From the NCBI RefSeq assembly GCF_022965805.1, contig NW_027331309.1:124001-188000 (forward strand): 64,000 nucleotides of DNA, read 5' to 3'. This document shows positions 48,874 to 59,084 of the stretch, piece after piece. The stretch comes from Primulina eburnea. Its lineage: Eukaryota > Streptophyta > Magnoliopsida > Lamiales > Gesneriaceae. The position numbers and the translations under genes are program-made. Below the pieces are notes generated by a model. That model saw nothing but the letters and a program-made list of their open reading frames with translations, had not been told where the DNA came from and searched no databases. Within the stretch, counting starts at the first letter, position 1; the number at the start of each line of letters is the position of its first letter.

Positions 48874-51800
48874 CTAAGGAAAATATTTCTTAAGATGGAA
48901 AGCATTCCAGGGCCTTTTGAGAGGACGGCCTTGCCCATCTTCAAGATAATAAGTGCTTGAGCTAACTTTGCGCACCACCTTGTAAGGACCTTCCCATCGG
49001 GCCTCAAGCTTGCCAACATCTCCAGCCGGATTTGCTTTTTTCAGGACCATATCTCCTATCTGGAATTCCCGATGTCGGACCCTTTGGTTATAAGTTTTCA
49101 TCACCCGACGCCGATAAGCCTCCATTTTGATTGCCGCTCTTTCTCTCCTTTCTTCAATGAGATCGAGTTCATTGGCTCGGGCCTTATCATTATCCTCCGG
49201 ATATGCGTGCACCCGGGTTGAGGTTTGCCCGATCTCGGCCGGGAGCACTGCTTCAGAACCATACACCAGGCTGAATGGTGTTTCCCCAGTAGCCGTTCGA
49301 GGTGTGGTACGGTATGCCCAAAGAACACTGGGCAACTCTTCTACCCAGTCTTTTCCAACTCCGTATAATCGAGCTCTGAGTGCCTGGACAATAGTGCGGT
49401 TGGTTACCTCAGTCTGCCCATTGGCTTGTGGGTAAGCAACTGAGGTAAAAGCCTGAGTAATCTTCATCTCCTCGCACCAAGCCCTGACTTTATTCCCCTG
49501 GAATTGCCTGCCGTTGTCAGATATAAGCTTTCGGGGAATCCCGAACCTGCAGACAATATTTTTCCATAGGAATTTAAGAACCTCTCCCTCCGTGATTTTA
49601 GCCAGGGGCTCTGCTTCCACCCATTTAGAGAAGTAATCAATCCCTACGAGCAAAAATTTTTTTTGAGCTCGGGCCACAGGGAAGGATCCCACGATATCCA
49701 GGCCCCACTGATCAAAAGGGCAAGAGGCCCGGATAGGCTTCATCAGGGCAGTTGGGTGGTGATTAATGTTGCTATACCTTTGGCATCCCTCACATGAGCG
49801 GACCACCCGGGCAGAATCTTGATGCATAGTAGGCCACCAGAATCCAGCGAGCAAAGCCTTCCTAGCCAGGGAGGTTGCTCCAAGATGATCTCCGCAGCAG
49901 CCCTCATGAATCTCCCTTAGAACATAAATGGACTCATCCCCGGAGATACACTTGAGAAGGGGACCTTGGAAAGACCGCCGGTATAGGATGTCATTGATCA
50001 CAACAAAACGAGCTGCTCTCTTTTTTATTTGACTGGCCTCCTTGGCATCCTCGGGTAGATGGGACCGGGAGATGTAGTCAAGGATGGGGGTGGCCCAATC
50101 ATCTTCCCGGGTTTTAGGAGGCTCGGTATCCACTGAGGATACCAGGCTAGTGTGGTAAGATATACCCGGCTCCCGATAATCAGCGAGTGAAGCCGCCATT
50201 TTTGCCAGGGCATCGGCTTCAGTATTTTTCTCTCGGGGAATCTGTTCTATGCTCCAATCTGTGAAATGTGACGATGATTCTCTGATGATAGTCAGATATT
50301 TTATAAACTTATCCTCCCGGGCCTCATATGCTCCTTTTACTTGTTGGGCTACCAACTGCGAATCCGTATAAATAATGACTCGGGCAGCTCCAACATCCCG
50401 GGCCGCTTTTATCCCGATGATAACGGCCTCGTATTCTGCTTCATTATTGGAGGCCCGGAAGTCCAACCTCACTGCCAACTGTATTTTTTCCTCGGTGGGT
50501 GATATCAATAGTACTCCCACTCCACTGCCATCTTTACAGGAGGCCCCGTCTGCAAATATTCTCCAAATTCCGCCAGCCTCGGGAACAATCATCTCGGTGA
50601 TAAAATCTGACAAGGCCTGGGCCTTAATTGCCTTCCTGGGCTGGTACTCGATGTCATATTCTCCCAATTCTACAGTCCACTTTACTAGCCTTCCCGAGAT
50701 CTCGGGCTGAGTCATGATTCTCCCGAGAGGGGTGTTAGTCAGCACAGTGATAGGATGGGACAAGAAGTATGGGCGGAGTTTCCGTGCTGTGATCACCAGA
50801 GCTAGGGCCACCTTCTCTACCTCCGTATATCTGGTCTCGGGCCCCTTGAGCGCGTGACTCACATAGTAGACCGGCCTTTGATCGGTACCTTCCTCTCGGA
50901 TCAGTACAGAGCTAACAGCATGCTCAGTGGCCGAAAGGTACACCCAAAGTTTCTCCCCGGGTCCAGGCTTCTCAAGGACAGGAAGTCCGGCGAGATGATT
51001 CTTCAATTCTTCGAAAGCCTTCTCACATTTTTCATCCCAACCAAACTCTTTGGCTTTCCTTAGAGCTTGAAAAAAGGGGTAGCTCCGGTGTGCAGATCGA
51101 GAAATGAAACGTGATAAGGCGGCGATTTTCCCTGTGAGCCTCTGCACATCCTTGACTGACTTTGGGGATGCCATTTCAGTAATAGACTTGACTTTATCCG
51201 GATTGACCTCGATTCCTCTCTCGGTGACCATGAACCCGAGGAACTTGCCGCTCTTAACCCCAAACGTGCATTTGGCCGGGTTTAACCTCACCCCATACTC
51301 TCGGAGAGTAGAGAAAGTCTCTTCGAGGTCTGGGATGAGCTCATTGTGTGTCCGAGATTTCACCAAGATATCGTCCACGTAAACCTCTACATTTCGCCCG
51401 GCTTGCTTGGTGAATATCCTGTCCATCAATCTTTGATATGTGGCCCCGGCATTTTTTAATCCAAAGGGCATGACCACATAGCAAAAGGTTCCTCCCGAGG
51501 TAATGAAGCTAACCTTCTCCTGATCTTCCCGGGCCAAGGGGATCTGATGGTACCCCTGATAGGCATCCATGAAGCACAGCAATTCATACCCCGATGTCGA
51601 ATCCACCAGTTGATCAATCCGGGGCAAGGGGTAGCAGTCTTTTGGGCACGCTTTATTCAAGTCCCTGAAATCAACGCACATTCGCCACTTACCGGATGAT
51701 TTTGGAACCAAGACCACGTTGGATAACCAGGTGGGGAACTGGACCTCTCTGATCTGCCCGGCTTCCAATAATTCTCCCACCTGTTCCGCAATTATTTTGT

Positions 51801-54069
51801 CTTTTTCGAGACCAAAGTGCCTCTTCCTCTGCTTTATTGCCCGGGAGCCCGGGATGATATTTAACCTGTGCTCAGCCACGTGAGGGGAGATCCCTATCAA
51901 TTCTGATGAGGACCATGCGAAGATATCCGCATTCTTTGTTAGGCACTGTAGTAATTGAGCCCGGGTTACTGGCTCAAGATCCCGGGCTATCCTTGTTGTT
52001 TTCAAGGGCTGCCCGGGTAAGATGCTTACTTCCTCCTGCTCCTCTCCCTCCACCATGTATACCTGTTGGGTAAAGTGCACCTCCTCCTTCCCTGGTCTCC
52101 TATTCTCTCCACTTCGTCGGGTTCTTTTATTTTCAACTTTGACGGTTTCCGCGTAGCACTTGCGGGAGGACGGCTGGTCCCCCTTTACTTCTCCAATTCT
52201 ATTCCCCACTGGGAATTTTAGCTTCTGGTGGTAAGCCGAGGCCACGGCCCGCAAGGCATTCATAGCAGGCCTGCCCAAGATGATATTATAAGATGTGGGG
52301 GCATTTACCACCGTGAAAACCGTCATCACCGTCTTTCGAAGGTCTTCAGCTCCTATGGTGAGGGGCAAGGTGATTTCCCCCCGGGGATAAACAGTGTGAC
52401 CAGCAAATCCGAATAACGCCGTTTCTACTGGCTGCAAACGGTAGTCTTCCAGGTTCATCTGATCCAGGGCCTCCAGGAAAATAACGTTCACTGAGCTCCC
52501 TGAATCGACGAAGACCCGGCGAATGTCATAATTTGCCACCTTCGCTTGGATGACTAGGGCATCGTTGTGTGGGAGACTGACTCCCTGAAGATCCCGAGGG
52601 CCGAAACTGATGACCGGTCCTTCACTCCTTACTGTATTTTCCACTCCGAAACTCTCATGCCGGGAATGTGCCTTTCTGGCTCGGTTGGAGTCTCCATCTG
52701 TCGATCCTCCCGAAATCATTTTAATCACCCCGAGGGTCGGTGACCTTCCTCCGTCCTTATTTTCCTTGCTTGGAGATACTTGACCGGTATCACCCTTCCT
52801 CTCCTGTCTGATCGGGCCTTTGTTCCCCGGCCCATACCCTGCATCCCTGTTCACCCATGGTGGTCCCCGGGATTTCTTCGTTACCTGCTCCGAAGCACCA
52901 GGGCCCGACTGGGAAGGGGCCCGCTTCATTTTCCGGCATTCGCTCGTGCTGTGGGCACATTCTCCGTGATAGGAGCATATTTTCGTGATATAGGACAGGT
53001 TTGGGGGCGACTGGTATGACCTGGCTTTCTTCTCATTGTCGCAAATATGGATTCCTTCACCCCGGTGTGGCTTCATTGGGGTGTATCGAGAAAAACGCCC
53101 AAGATTATTTCCTCGGGTGTGGTCATCAGTTTTTACCACCCGGTCACCCCTTTCTTTACGGGTAGATTCCCTTTTCTGCCGCTGTGCTTCCTCCATATTT
53201 ATATACTTCTCTGCCCGGGACAGCAGATCTTCAAAATTCCCGGGCTGCTTCTTCACCAAAGACCTGAAAAAATCTCCCTCCTTGAGTCCCTGAGTGAACG
53301 CTGTAGTTTTGGTTTCAGGAGCACAAGCCGGCACCTCCAGGGATGCTTTATTGAACCGGCGAATGTACGCCCGAAGAGATTCATCACCGGATTGCTTTAT
53401 CTCGAACAAGCTAAAGGCGGTCTTCTTATACCTCTTGCTGCTGCTAAAGTGGTGCAAGAAAGTGTCTCTGAAACCTGCAAAAGATTGTATGCTCCGGGGT
53501 TTCAACTTTTCGAACCACCTCTGGGCAGAGTCTACTAAAGTGGTGAGGAACACCTTGCACTTGATTTTGTCAGAGTAGCAATGTAACATGGCCACATTCT
53601 CAAACCGGGTGAGATGCTCGTCAGGGTCTGAGTTTCCATCATACTCCCGTATTTTGGTAGCTTTGAAATGGGCTGGGAGGGGCTCACTCACAATTTCCAG
53701 GGAGAAAGGGCATCCCTGGGAGGCATCCGGGGCTGAAACCTGAGATGACCCTGCTTTAGCTTCCAGCTCTTTCACTTTCTTCTTTAAATCTTCTAGCTCC
53801 TGGATCATAGCAAAGGTAGGAGCTTTGGAAAACGCCTGGGAATTCTCTTCTCGGTCTCTCTCTTTTTCAAGAGGAGACTCTCCCATTGCCTCATTTTCCT
53901 TTGAGTGACTGGATTCAGGTAGGCCCCTTTCGGCAAGAGCTTTTTGGACCGCAGCAGCTATCAACTGAGCCAACTCCTCTGGGAGGTGACTGGGCAATGA
54001 ATTTTCTTGACCTCCTTCCGGATTTTGGGGACCAGAGTGGTTCCCCGTAGTTTTACGAGTGGTAACCAT
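48874..54069 (-). CDS. Gag-pol polyprotein of the Tat element, 1731 aa
   Basis: A single unbroken frame from the ATG at 54069, 22 bp downstream of the primer site. Domains in order: short coiled coil (about 88-106); retrotransposon Gag (about 168-292); a Cys/His cluster at 365-378 that is not a standard CCHC knuckle; aspartic protease with VDSGSS at 521-526; reverse transcriptase with DLNKACPKDCYPLPRID at 803-819 and YVDD at 897-900; a Ty3-type RNase H near 1040-1150 whose first catalytic Asp position reads LSATEH, so it is degenerate; an archaeal-type RNase H at 1170-1295 with D1174, E1212, D1236 and D1286; and integrase with H1388, H1395, C1426, C1429 and catalytic D1458, D1518, E1554 (D-x59-D-x35-E). 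No frameshift or stop is present. The protein would be cut by its own protease into particle, enzyme and integrase parts. Confidence 0.97.
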   Translation of the reverse strand: MVTTRKTTGNHSGPQNPEGGQENSLPSHLPEELAQLIAAAVQKALAERGLPESSHSKENEAMGESPLEKERDREENSQAFSKAPTFAMIQELEDLKKKVKELEAKAGSSQVSAPDASQGCPFSLEIVSEPLPAHFKATKIREYDGNSDPDEHLTRFENVAMLHCYSDKIKCKVFLTTLVDSAQRWFEKLKPRSIQSFAGFRDTFLHHFSSSKRYKKTAFSLFEIKQSGDESLRAYIRRFNKASLEVPACAPETKTTAFTQGLKEGDFFRSLVKKQPGNFEDLLSRAEKYINMEEAQRQKRESTRKERGDRVVKTDDHTRGNNLGRFSRYTPMKPHRGEGIHICDNEKKARSYQSPPNLSYITKICSYHGECAHSTSECRKMKRAPSQSGPGASEQVTKKSRGPPWVNRDAGYGPGNKGPIRQERKGDTGQVSPSKENKDGGRSPTLGVIKMISGGSTDGDSNRARKAHSRHESFGVENTVRSEGPVISFGPRDLQGVSLPHNDALVIQAKVANYDIRRVFVDSGSSVNVIFLEALDQMNLEDYRLQPVETALFGFAGHTVYPRGEITLPLTIGAEDLRKTVMTVFTVVNAPTSYNIILGRPAMNALRAVASAYHQKLKFPVGNRIGEVKGDQPSSRKCYAETVKVENKRTRRSGENRRPGKEEVHFTQQVYMVEGEEQEEVSILPGQPLKTTRIARDLEPVTRAQLLQCLTKNADIFAWSSSELIGISPHVAEHRLNIIPGSRAIKQRKRHFGLEKDKIIAEQVGELLEAGQIREVQFPTWLSNVVLVPKSSGKWRMCVDFRDLNKACPKDCYPLPRIDQLVDSTSGYELLCFMDAYQGYHQIPLAREDQEKVSFITSGGTFCYVVMPFGLKNAGATYQRLMDRIFTKQAGRNVEVYVDDILVKSRTHNELIPDLEETFSTLREYGVRLNPAKCTFGVKSGKFLGFMVTERGIEVNPDKVKSITEMASPKSVKDVQRLTGKIAALSRFISRSAHRSYPFFQALRKAKEFGWDEKCEKAFEELKNHLAGLPVLEKPGPGEKLWVYLSATEHAVSSVLIREEGTDQRPVYYVSHALKGPETRYTEVEKVALALVITARKLRPYFLSHPITVLTNTPLGRIMTQPEISGRLVKWTVELGEYDIEYQPRKAIKAQALSDFITEMIVPEAGGIWRIFADGASCKDGSGVGVLLISPTEEKIQLAVRLDFRASNNEAEYEAVIIGIKAARDVGAARVIIYTDSQLVAQQVKGAYEAREDKFIKYLTIIRESSSHFTDWSIEQIPREKNTEADALAKMAASLADYREPGISYHTSLVSSVDTEPPKTREDDWATPILDYISRSHLPEDAKEASQIKKRAARFVVINDILYRRSFQGPLLKCISGDESIYVLREIHEGCCGDHLGATSLARKALLAGFWWPTMHQDSARVVRSCEGCQRYSNINHHPTALMKPIRASCPFDQWGLDIVGSFPVARAQKKFLLVGIDYFSKWVEAEPLAKITEGEVLKFLWKNIVCRFGIPRKLISDNGRQFQGNKVRAWCEEMKITQAFTSVAYPQANGQTEVTNRTIVQALRARLYGVGKDWVEELPSVLWAYRTTPRTATGETPFSLVYGSEAVLPAEIGQTSTRVHAYPEDNDKARANELDLIEERRERAAIKMEAYRRRVMKTYNQRVRHREFQIGDMVLKKANPAGDVGKLEARWEGPYKVVRKVSSSTYYLEDGQGRPLKRPWNAFHLKKYFP

Positions 54070-54090
54070 ATCTACGTCTTTAGTTACAGT

Positions 54091-54108
54091 TTCCCACAGA
54101 CGGCGCCA
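54091..54108 (-). promoter_or_regulatory. Primer-binding site of the Tat element
   Basis: Minus-strand TGGCGCCGTCTGTGGGAA starts two bases inside the 5' LTR end. The first nine bases match the 3' end of plant tRNA-Asp; the remainder is only partly complementary, so the primer assignment is tentative. Confidence 0.75.
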
Positions 54109-54109
54109 A

Positions 54110-54819
54110 TGATGTCAACCTGGCAAATCGGGTAATAGCCGGGTGGGCGATTTGCCAAGTCAAGTGTTTGGATATATGTGCGGATGTTCTTGCAAGTTAC
54201 TGATGGTCCGGGGTGGTTGAGTTCCCTGTCACCTGGAGGACAGTGCCCGGGATGATTTGAGTAATAACCCTGAAAACACAGAACGTTAGGGAAGCGCCGG
54301 AAGTTGTTCCGGCGTATCCACTCCGACGCTCAAGTCAGTAATGTACGCAAAGGAAAACTTAGAGGGAGTAAGAATATTTGTGAGTGCTTGTGAGTATTCC
54401 AAAAAGAGTTACCTCCTCTGTAGTACTTACGGGGGGTCTTTATAGATGAGGCGATGACTTACCCGCCGAATTCGGATAGTGGTCCATGATTCGGGGTCAT
54501 GGGCCACGTTGTCAAGTAGTGGGACACGTACTAAGAGTTGACCTGGTCATGGAATGGGGTAAAATAGGCTCCGCGATGGTGATCAAGGAGAGAATGCGTC
54601 TTTTTCTCGGGTGTTTTCCACCCGAGTGCCTCTGAGGTGTTTCTTGAGCCGGGAAGTTTTTACCCCGGATATTAGCTGATTACTCCCCGGGCGTCCTTCC
54701 CACCAGGTCACTGAAGGTAATTGTACTTCAATATCTTTTCCCCGTTCTGATCTTGCCCGAGTTCGAGAACCTTCCGGGTCAGAGTCCATACCCGGGCCCG
54801 GGTTCTCTTGGGGGCATCA
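54110..54819 (-). repeat. 5' LTR of the Tat element
   Basis: Contains the element promoter, with minus-strand CTATAAAG at 54438-54445, directed away from the RALF gene. It lacks 18 bp (5 + 13) present in the other LTR. Confidence 0.95.
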
Positions 54820-54824
54820 TTGAT

Positions 54825-55055
54825 ATTTTTAAGGAAATTCATCTCTAATATTACTTTGAAGATCTAAGTCACACATCCGAAATCTAATAAGTTCAAATTA
54901 ATCGATCTCGTGTGTTGATTCAACCAGACATGAGATATGTGACTTATTGTGCAATGTCCCCAGTGGTACGGCTCGCCAGCGCAAATACACATATAACTGA
55001 GCGCCACAGCTAACCAAATTGACAAACCACTAATATTGCTATATCTATTCCTCCG
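54825..55055 (+). promoter_or_regulatory. Remaining proximal promoter of the RALF gene
   Basis: About 230 bp of native DNA between the retrotransposon and the RALF ATG. A TATA-like ATATAAC at 54991 lies 65 bp upstream of the ATG. All more distal upstream sequence is now over 13 kb away. Confidence 0.5.
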
Positions 55056-55445
55056 ATGGCTTCCTCCAGGCACTTCCTCTTCATCCTCCCACTCATTCTC
55101 CTTATTTTCCTCGCTTCAGCTCAAACCGACAAATCCACATTCGGAATCACAGGAGACACGCTGAATCAGTACGAAGAGATGGAGGTGTCATTCTACGACG
55201 ACGAGGAGGAGCTCGCAGAAGGAATAGACGAAGAACTCATGACACACGGAGCCTCGACTCGGAGGTCGTTGTTCTGGGGGAAAGCGATCAGGTACTACAT
55301 CTCCTACGGCGCGCTGTCGGCGAACAGGATCCCGTGCCCGCCCAGATCTGGGAGGTCGTACTACACGCACAACTGCTACAGAGCCAGGGGCCCCGTGCAT
55401 CCCTACACCCGAGGCTGCTCCGCCATCACCCGCTGCAGAAGGTAA
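55056..55445 (+). CDS. RALF34: RALF peptide hormone precursor, RALF34-like
   Basis: A 129-residue single-exon secreted peptide precursor. Residues 1-23 form a signal peptide with a long hydrophobic core (FILPLILLIFLASA). An acidic propeptide follows (YDDEEELAEGIDEEL). A dibasic site with the subtilase-type motif RRSL at 69-72 precedes the mature peptide. The mature part has the receptor-binding YISY at 81-84, four cysteines (94, 107, 121, 127) for two disulfides, and the conserved PYTRGCSAITRC ending. ALSANRIPCPPRSGRSYYTH is characteristic of the RALF34 type as I remember it. RALF34 in Arabidopsis signals through CrRLK1L receptors such as THESEUS1 and affects lateral root initiation. The start is the only ATG giving a signal peptide. 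Confidence 0.95.
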   Translation: MASSRHFLFILPLILLIFLASAQTDKSTFGITGDTLNQYEEMEVSFYDDEEELAEGIDEELMTHGASTRRSLFWGKAIRYYISYGALSANRIPCPPRSGRSYYTHNCYRARGPVHPYTRGCSAITRCRR

Positions 55446-56050
55446 TCAGATTCCACTTGTCTGTGTGAGAGATTTACGTGTTTGGGGGGGGGAAACGTTG
55501 CAGATCTGTTGTTTGTTTGTTAATCAGTGAGATTTTCGAGTGTTGCGTTAATATTATCCCTTATAAGTGCGTTTAGACTTTATAAACCGCGCACATTATT
55601 TAATTATTAGTAAAAACATGCCCATATTTTATATATGTTATTATTATTTTTAATTTAATCAAATTATACTAAACAATTAATATGAAATTATGTGGTGTTA
55701 GTGTATTAAAATCAACTTCTGAAAGATATTCTCGAAAGATTAGGATAAGCAACAAATTTCAGAGAGATTTTCGGAAGATTAAGATAAGTAAAAAGATTAA
55801 AGTCAATTTTAGAAGAGATTTCCTGAAGATTTTTAATGTATACTAATAAAATATGAACATGCGTTGCAGTTGTTATTATTATTTCTAATTTGATCAAATA
55901 ATACTAAATAATTAACACGAAATTATTTTCAATTTATGAAAGTTGTTCGATTTAAAAAAGAAATTTTATTTAAATTTTTTTCTATGTAAAATATGGTTTG
56001 ACTTTAGGAGATTTTTAGTATGGTAAGAAGTTTAAATATGAAATTAAATA
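55446..56050. other. 3' flank of the RALF gene, no gene seen
   Basis: AT-rich. A loosely repeated GAAAGATT...GATTAAGATAAG motif occurs near 55720-55830. Confidence 0.45.
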
Positions 56051-56230
56051 TGGCAAAAACTTGTGTGAGACGATTTCATGGGTCGTATTTGTGAGACGGA
56101 TCTCTTATTTGGGCCATCCATGAAAAATTATTACTTTTTATGCTAAGAGTATTATTTTTTATTGTGAATATGGGTAGGGTTGACCCGTCTCACGGATTAA
56201 GATTCGTGATACGGTCTCACATGAGACTTA
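56051..56230 (+). mobile_element. GAGACGGTCTCAC MITE, copy 7
   Basis: Starts TGGCAAAAACTTGTGTGAGA and ends GATACGGTCTCACATGAGAC. First of three copies within 850 bp. Confidence 0.9.
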
Positions 56231-56465
56231 GTCATTAAATATTTTGGTGTTCTCTAAAATAATTAATCTAAGAGTCTCACGCTTAATAATATAATATATA
56301 TTACTATTATTTTGGATTTTTTTGAAAATGAATTTTTTTTACCAAATCATAACTAAGTGTGAGAAATTTAAAAACTATAACAATCCGTGGAATGTTCCCG
56401 GATTTGATAGTAAAAGGCAATATAATAAGACAATTGAACATTTCGTCAAAAATTACATAATAATA

Positions 56466-56637
56466 TAGCAAAAACTTGTGTGAGACGGTCTCACGGGTTG
56501 TAATTGTGAGACGAATCTCTTATTTGGGTTACCCATGAAAAAGTATTACTTTTTATGCTAAGAGTATTACTTTTTAGTGTGAATATGGGTAAAGTTGACC
56601 CGTCTCACAAATTATGATCCGTATATGAGACTCACTC
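56466..56637 (+). mobile_element. GAGACGGTCTCAC MITE, copy 8
   Basis: Same orientation as copy 7, with a short deletion near its right end (GATCCGTATATGAGACTCAC). Confidence 0.9.
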
Positions 56638-56698
56638 TAATAATATATGCTACAAATCATTATGCTTAACAATATATATTACATAAACAATTTTATTT

Positions 56699-56882
56699 AG
56701 AGTGAGTCTCATGTGAGACCGTCTCACGAATCTTAATCCGTGAGACAGATCAACCCTACCCATATTCACAATAAAAAGTAATACTCTTAGCATTAAAAGT
56801 AATACTTTTTCATGGATGACCCAAATAAGAGATCCATCTCACAAATACGATCCGTGAAACCGTCTTACACAAACTTTTGTCT
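56699..56882 (-). mobile_element. GAGACGGTCTCAC MITE, copy 9
   Basis: Opposite orientation to copies 7 and 8. Starts AGAGTGAGTCTCATGTGAGA and ends CCGTCTTACACAAAC. Confidence 0.9.
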
Positions 56883-57099
56883 TTTATTTAATAAAACTTG
56901 TGGCCCCAGGTTCCACAATCAGGTGGATGCCGTTGTCGTTGGCCTCTACTGTTACACAAATTATTTGCTTGTCTTGTGGAAGTATCATCATCTTGTCGGT
57001 AGATTGCGTTTCTAAATATCCTAGAAAAGGGATCGATGACATGACATCTCTCACGGGTTCAATTCAGGCACAAGTTGTTGGGGTTCAAAGTTCAGAAGT

Positions 57100-57705
57100 G
57101 CGGTAAAACTTGAAAATTTTGAATAAAATGGAGTTTGATAACCATGATCAAAGAACGGATTGTCTGTAATATTTGCCGGTGCAGTTGGTATTCCGGCTGT
57201 ATAAAACTCACCAGAAGACCCTTCAATATATAGCCCACCGGATGAACATGGAAACCACTAGATAGACCAATACTACAAAACCCAGACGATGAACCAGTAG
57301 TATCCAACCCAACGGATGATCCAGAAATATCAAACCCACCACGTTGTCCAACAATATCAACCCTATCAGATGACTAATGCAAATTAAGTGAAAGCGTGAT
57401 AAAATTTTGCTGAGGATTTGCTTGTCGAGCAACAAACATTTTGTGTGTATATGGACGGAAACCAAGCCCATGCATTGTAGCGACATAATGTGTACAATAA
57501 TACATTCATACCACTTCATAAAATCATTATCGGGTTTCCCTGATCTCCCATAAACTTCACCTTGCACAACATACACGAACATTCGATTCCACATAAGAAT
57601 TGCATTTTTTTTATATTCATTCCAATCAATATTGTGATGATTTATCCTTGTGATATTGTGTAGGTCACTATTGTCAAACGAATGCGTTAGAATAAGTTGT
57701 TTCAT
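57100..57705 (-). pseudogene. Possible plant mobile domain (PMD/MAIN-like) fragment
   Basis: A minus-strand frame contains NHHNIDWNEYKKNAILMWNR, then VVQGEVYGRSGKPDNDFMKW and YECI. This resembles the plant mobile domain found in MAIN-like genes and in transposons. No upstream domain exons were found, and the downstream part continues with an internal stop. I read it as a decayed fragment, but the assignment is by eye. Confidence 0.4.
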
Positions 57706-57976
57706 TCTGAACTATCGTATCACCCGATTGAGATAATATATCTACAATCTCGAAACTGGTTAAGGATTAAACACATCACCAGATACTATTATCGTATGGA
57801 TCAATAATGATTTTACATCAATATCATTTAGTTGTACAGTGAAACTTAAAAAAGTTTTAAAAAAAACAAATTAAATTAATAATTTCAGAAGCACATCATC
57901 ATTGTTTATACGATCAGAGAATCTCTATAAATGCAACTAAACATAGATTTTCACCTAATACATTAAAGAAGATATG
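57706..57976. other. Spacer, no gene seen
   Basis: AT-rich sequence between the PMD-like fragment and a CACTA element. Confidence 0.4.
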
Positions 57977-57979
57977 ATT

Positions 57980-59081
57980 CACTATGTGAAAAATGACATT
58001 TTACTTCGCCAGACGTTACTTCGGCAAAAATAAATAACGAAGTAATACGTTACCAATAACTTCAGTAATAACACAAGCGAAGTAAAATAATATATTTTAC
58101 TTCGGATGTTTAAAAACACGGGCTTCACTGTATTTTTTTTTAAATATTTTACTTCGGCGTATCAATTTTGATGAAGTAAAAAATAATAAAAACAGTTGAT
58201 ACTGAAGTAAAAAGATGGGCGAAAAGTTTAATATCGAATTTTAGCGACGGTTGAAGAAAACCCGTCGCTAAATTACACATCGCCGACGGTTTAGTTTACA
58301 CCGTCGCTAATGTTAGCGACGGTTTAAGAACACCCGTCGCATGATTTAAACAAGCGACTGTTTTCTTAAAACCGTTGCTATATTTAGCGGCAGTTTAAAT
58401 TACACCGTCGCTAAACGTAGCGACGGATAAAAGTAACCCGTCGCTGATTTTAATTTTGGCGACTGTTTCTATCAAACCGTCGCAATTTTCAAAAAATTTC
58501 CACCCGCCCATTTTTCCCTCCATTTTCTTCCACCACTCTCTATAAATACATGCAAATTCTCTCCAATTTCTTCAACTTCACTTCACAACAATTAAATTTT
58601 TTCTCACTTACACGATTTTATATCTTCACAACACTTAAAATTTTTATTTCTTATACGATTTTACCACTTCACAATACTTAAAATTTTTATCTCTTACACG
58701 ATTGTAACAATTCATAACACAGATTTATTAAATTATTAAATTTTTTTTTATTTTACCTAACATATTAGCGACGGAATTCATGTTAAAAACCGTCGCTAGG
58801 TAGCGACGGTTAATCTATGAATACCGTCGCTAAATATCGACGGTTTGTAACATGAATTCCGTTGCTAAATTAAGCGACGGCTATTTATAAACCGTCGCTA
58901 TTTTTAATAAACCATCAAATTCAAAAACCAGCAAAAAGACTTCAGTAATTTCAATCATACAACTTCGGTTATTATACGAAGTAAAAGGTACATCTATTAC
59001 TTCACGTCCATATATTTCGGCAATTAACTACCTTATTACTTCATATAATATGCGAAGTAAAAAGTGATTTTTCACATAGTG
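57980..59081. mobile_element. Non-autonomous CACTA element, 1.1 kb
   Basis: TIRs CACTATGTGAAAAATGACAT and ATTTTTCACATAGTG, flanked by the 3-bp duplication ATT (57977-57979, 59082-59084). TACTTCG/CGAAGTA motifs repeat in both subterminal regions, as CACTA elements use for transposase binding. Many GCGACGG/CCGTCGC blocks lie at 58241-58480 and 58766-58905. No transposase. Confidence 0.92.
58571..58735. repeat. Three-copy tandem repeat, about 57 bp, in the CACTA interior
   Basis: Repeated CACTTCACAA(C/T)A, TTAAAATTTTTAT and CTTACACGATT(T/G) blocks. Confidence 0.75.
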
Positions 59082-59084
59082 ATT

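Larger units (their letters stand above)
41573..54819 (-). mobile_element. Ty3/gypsy Tat-group retrotransposon, 13.2 kb, apparently complete
   Basis: LTRs at 41573-42300 (728 bp, the 3' LTR) and 54110-54819 (710 bp, the 5' LTR), flanked by the 5-bp duplication TTGAT (41568-41572, 54820-54824). Aligned by eye, the LTRs differ by one substitution and two deletions of 5 and 13 bp in the right copy. Order in element direction (minus): 5' LTR, primer site, gag-pol, a 47-bp tandem array, then a region with three opposite-strand genes, purine tract, 3' LTR. The archaeal-type RNase H between the ordinary RNase H and integrase places it in the Tat/Ogre group, where opposite-strand ORFs in the 3' region have been reported. 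All parts needed for autonomous movement appear present. Confidence 0.97.
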
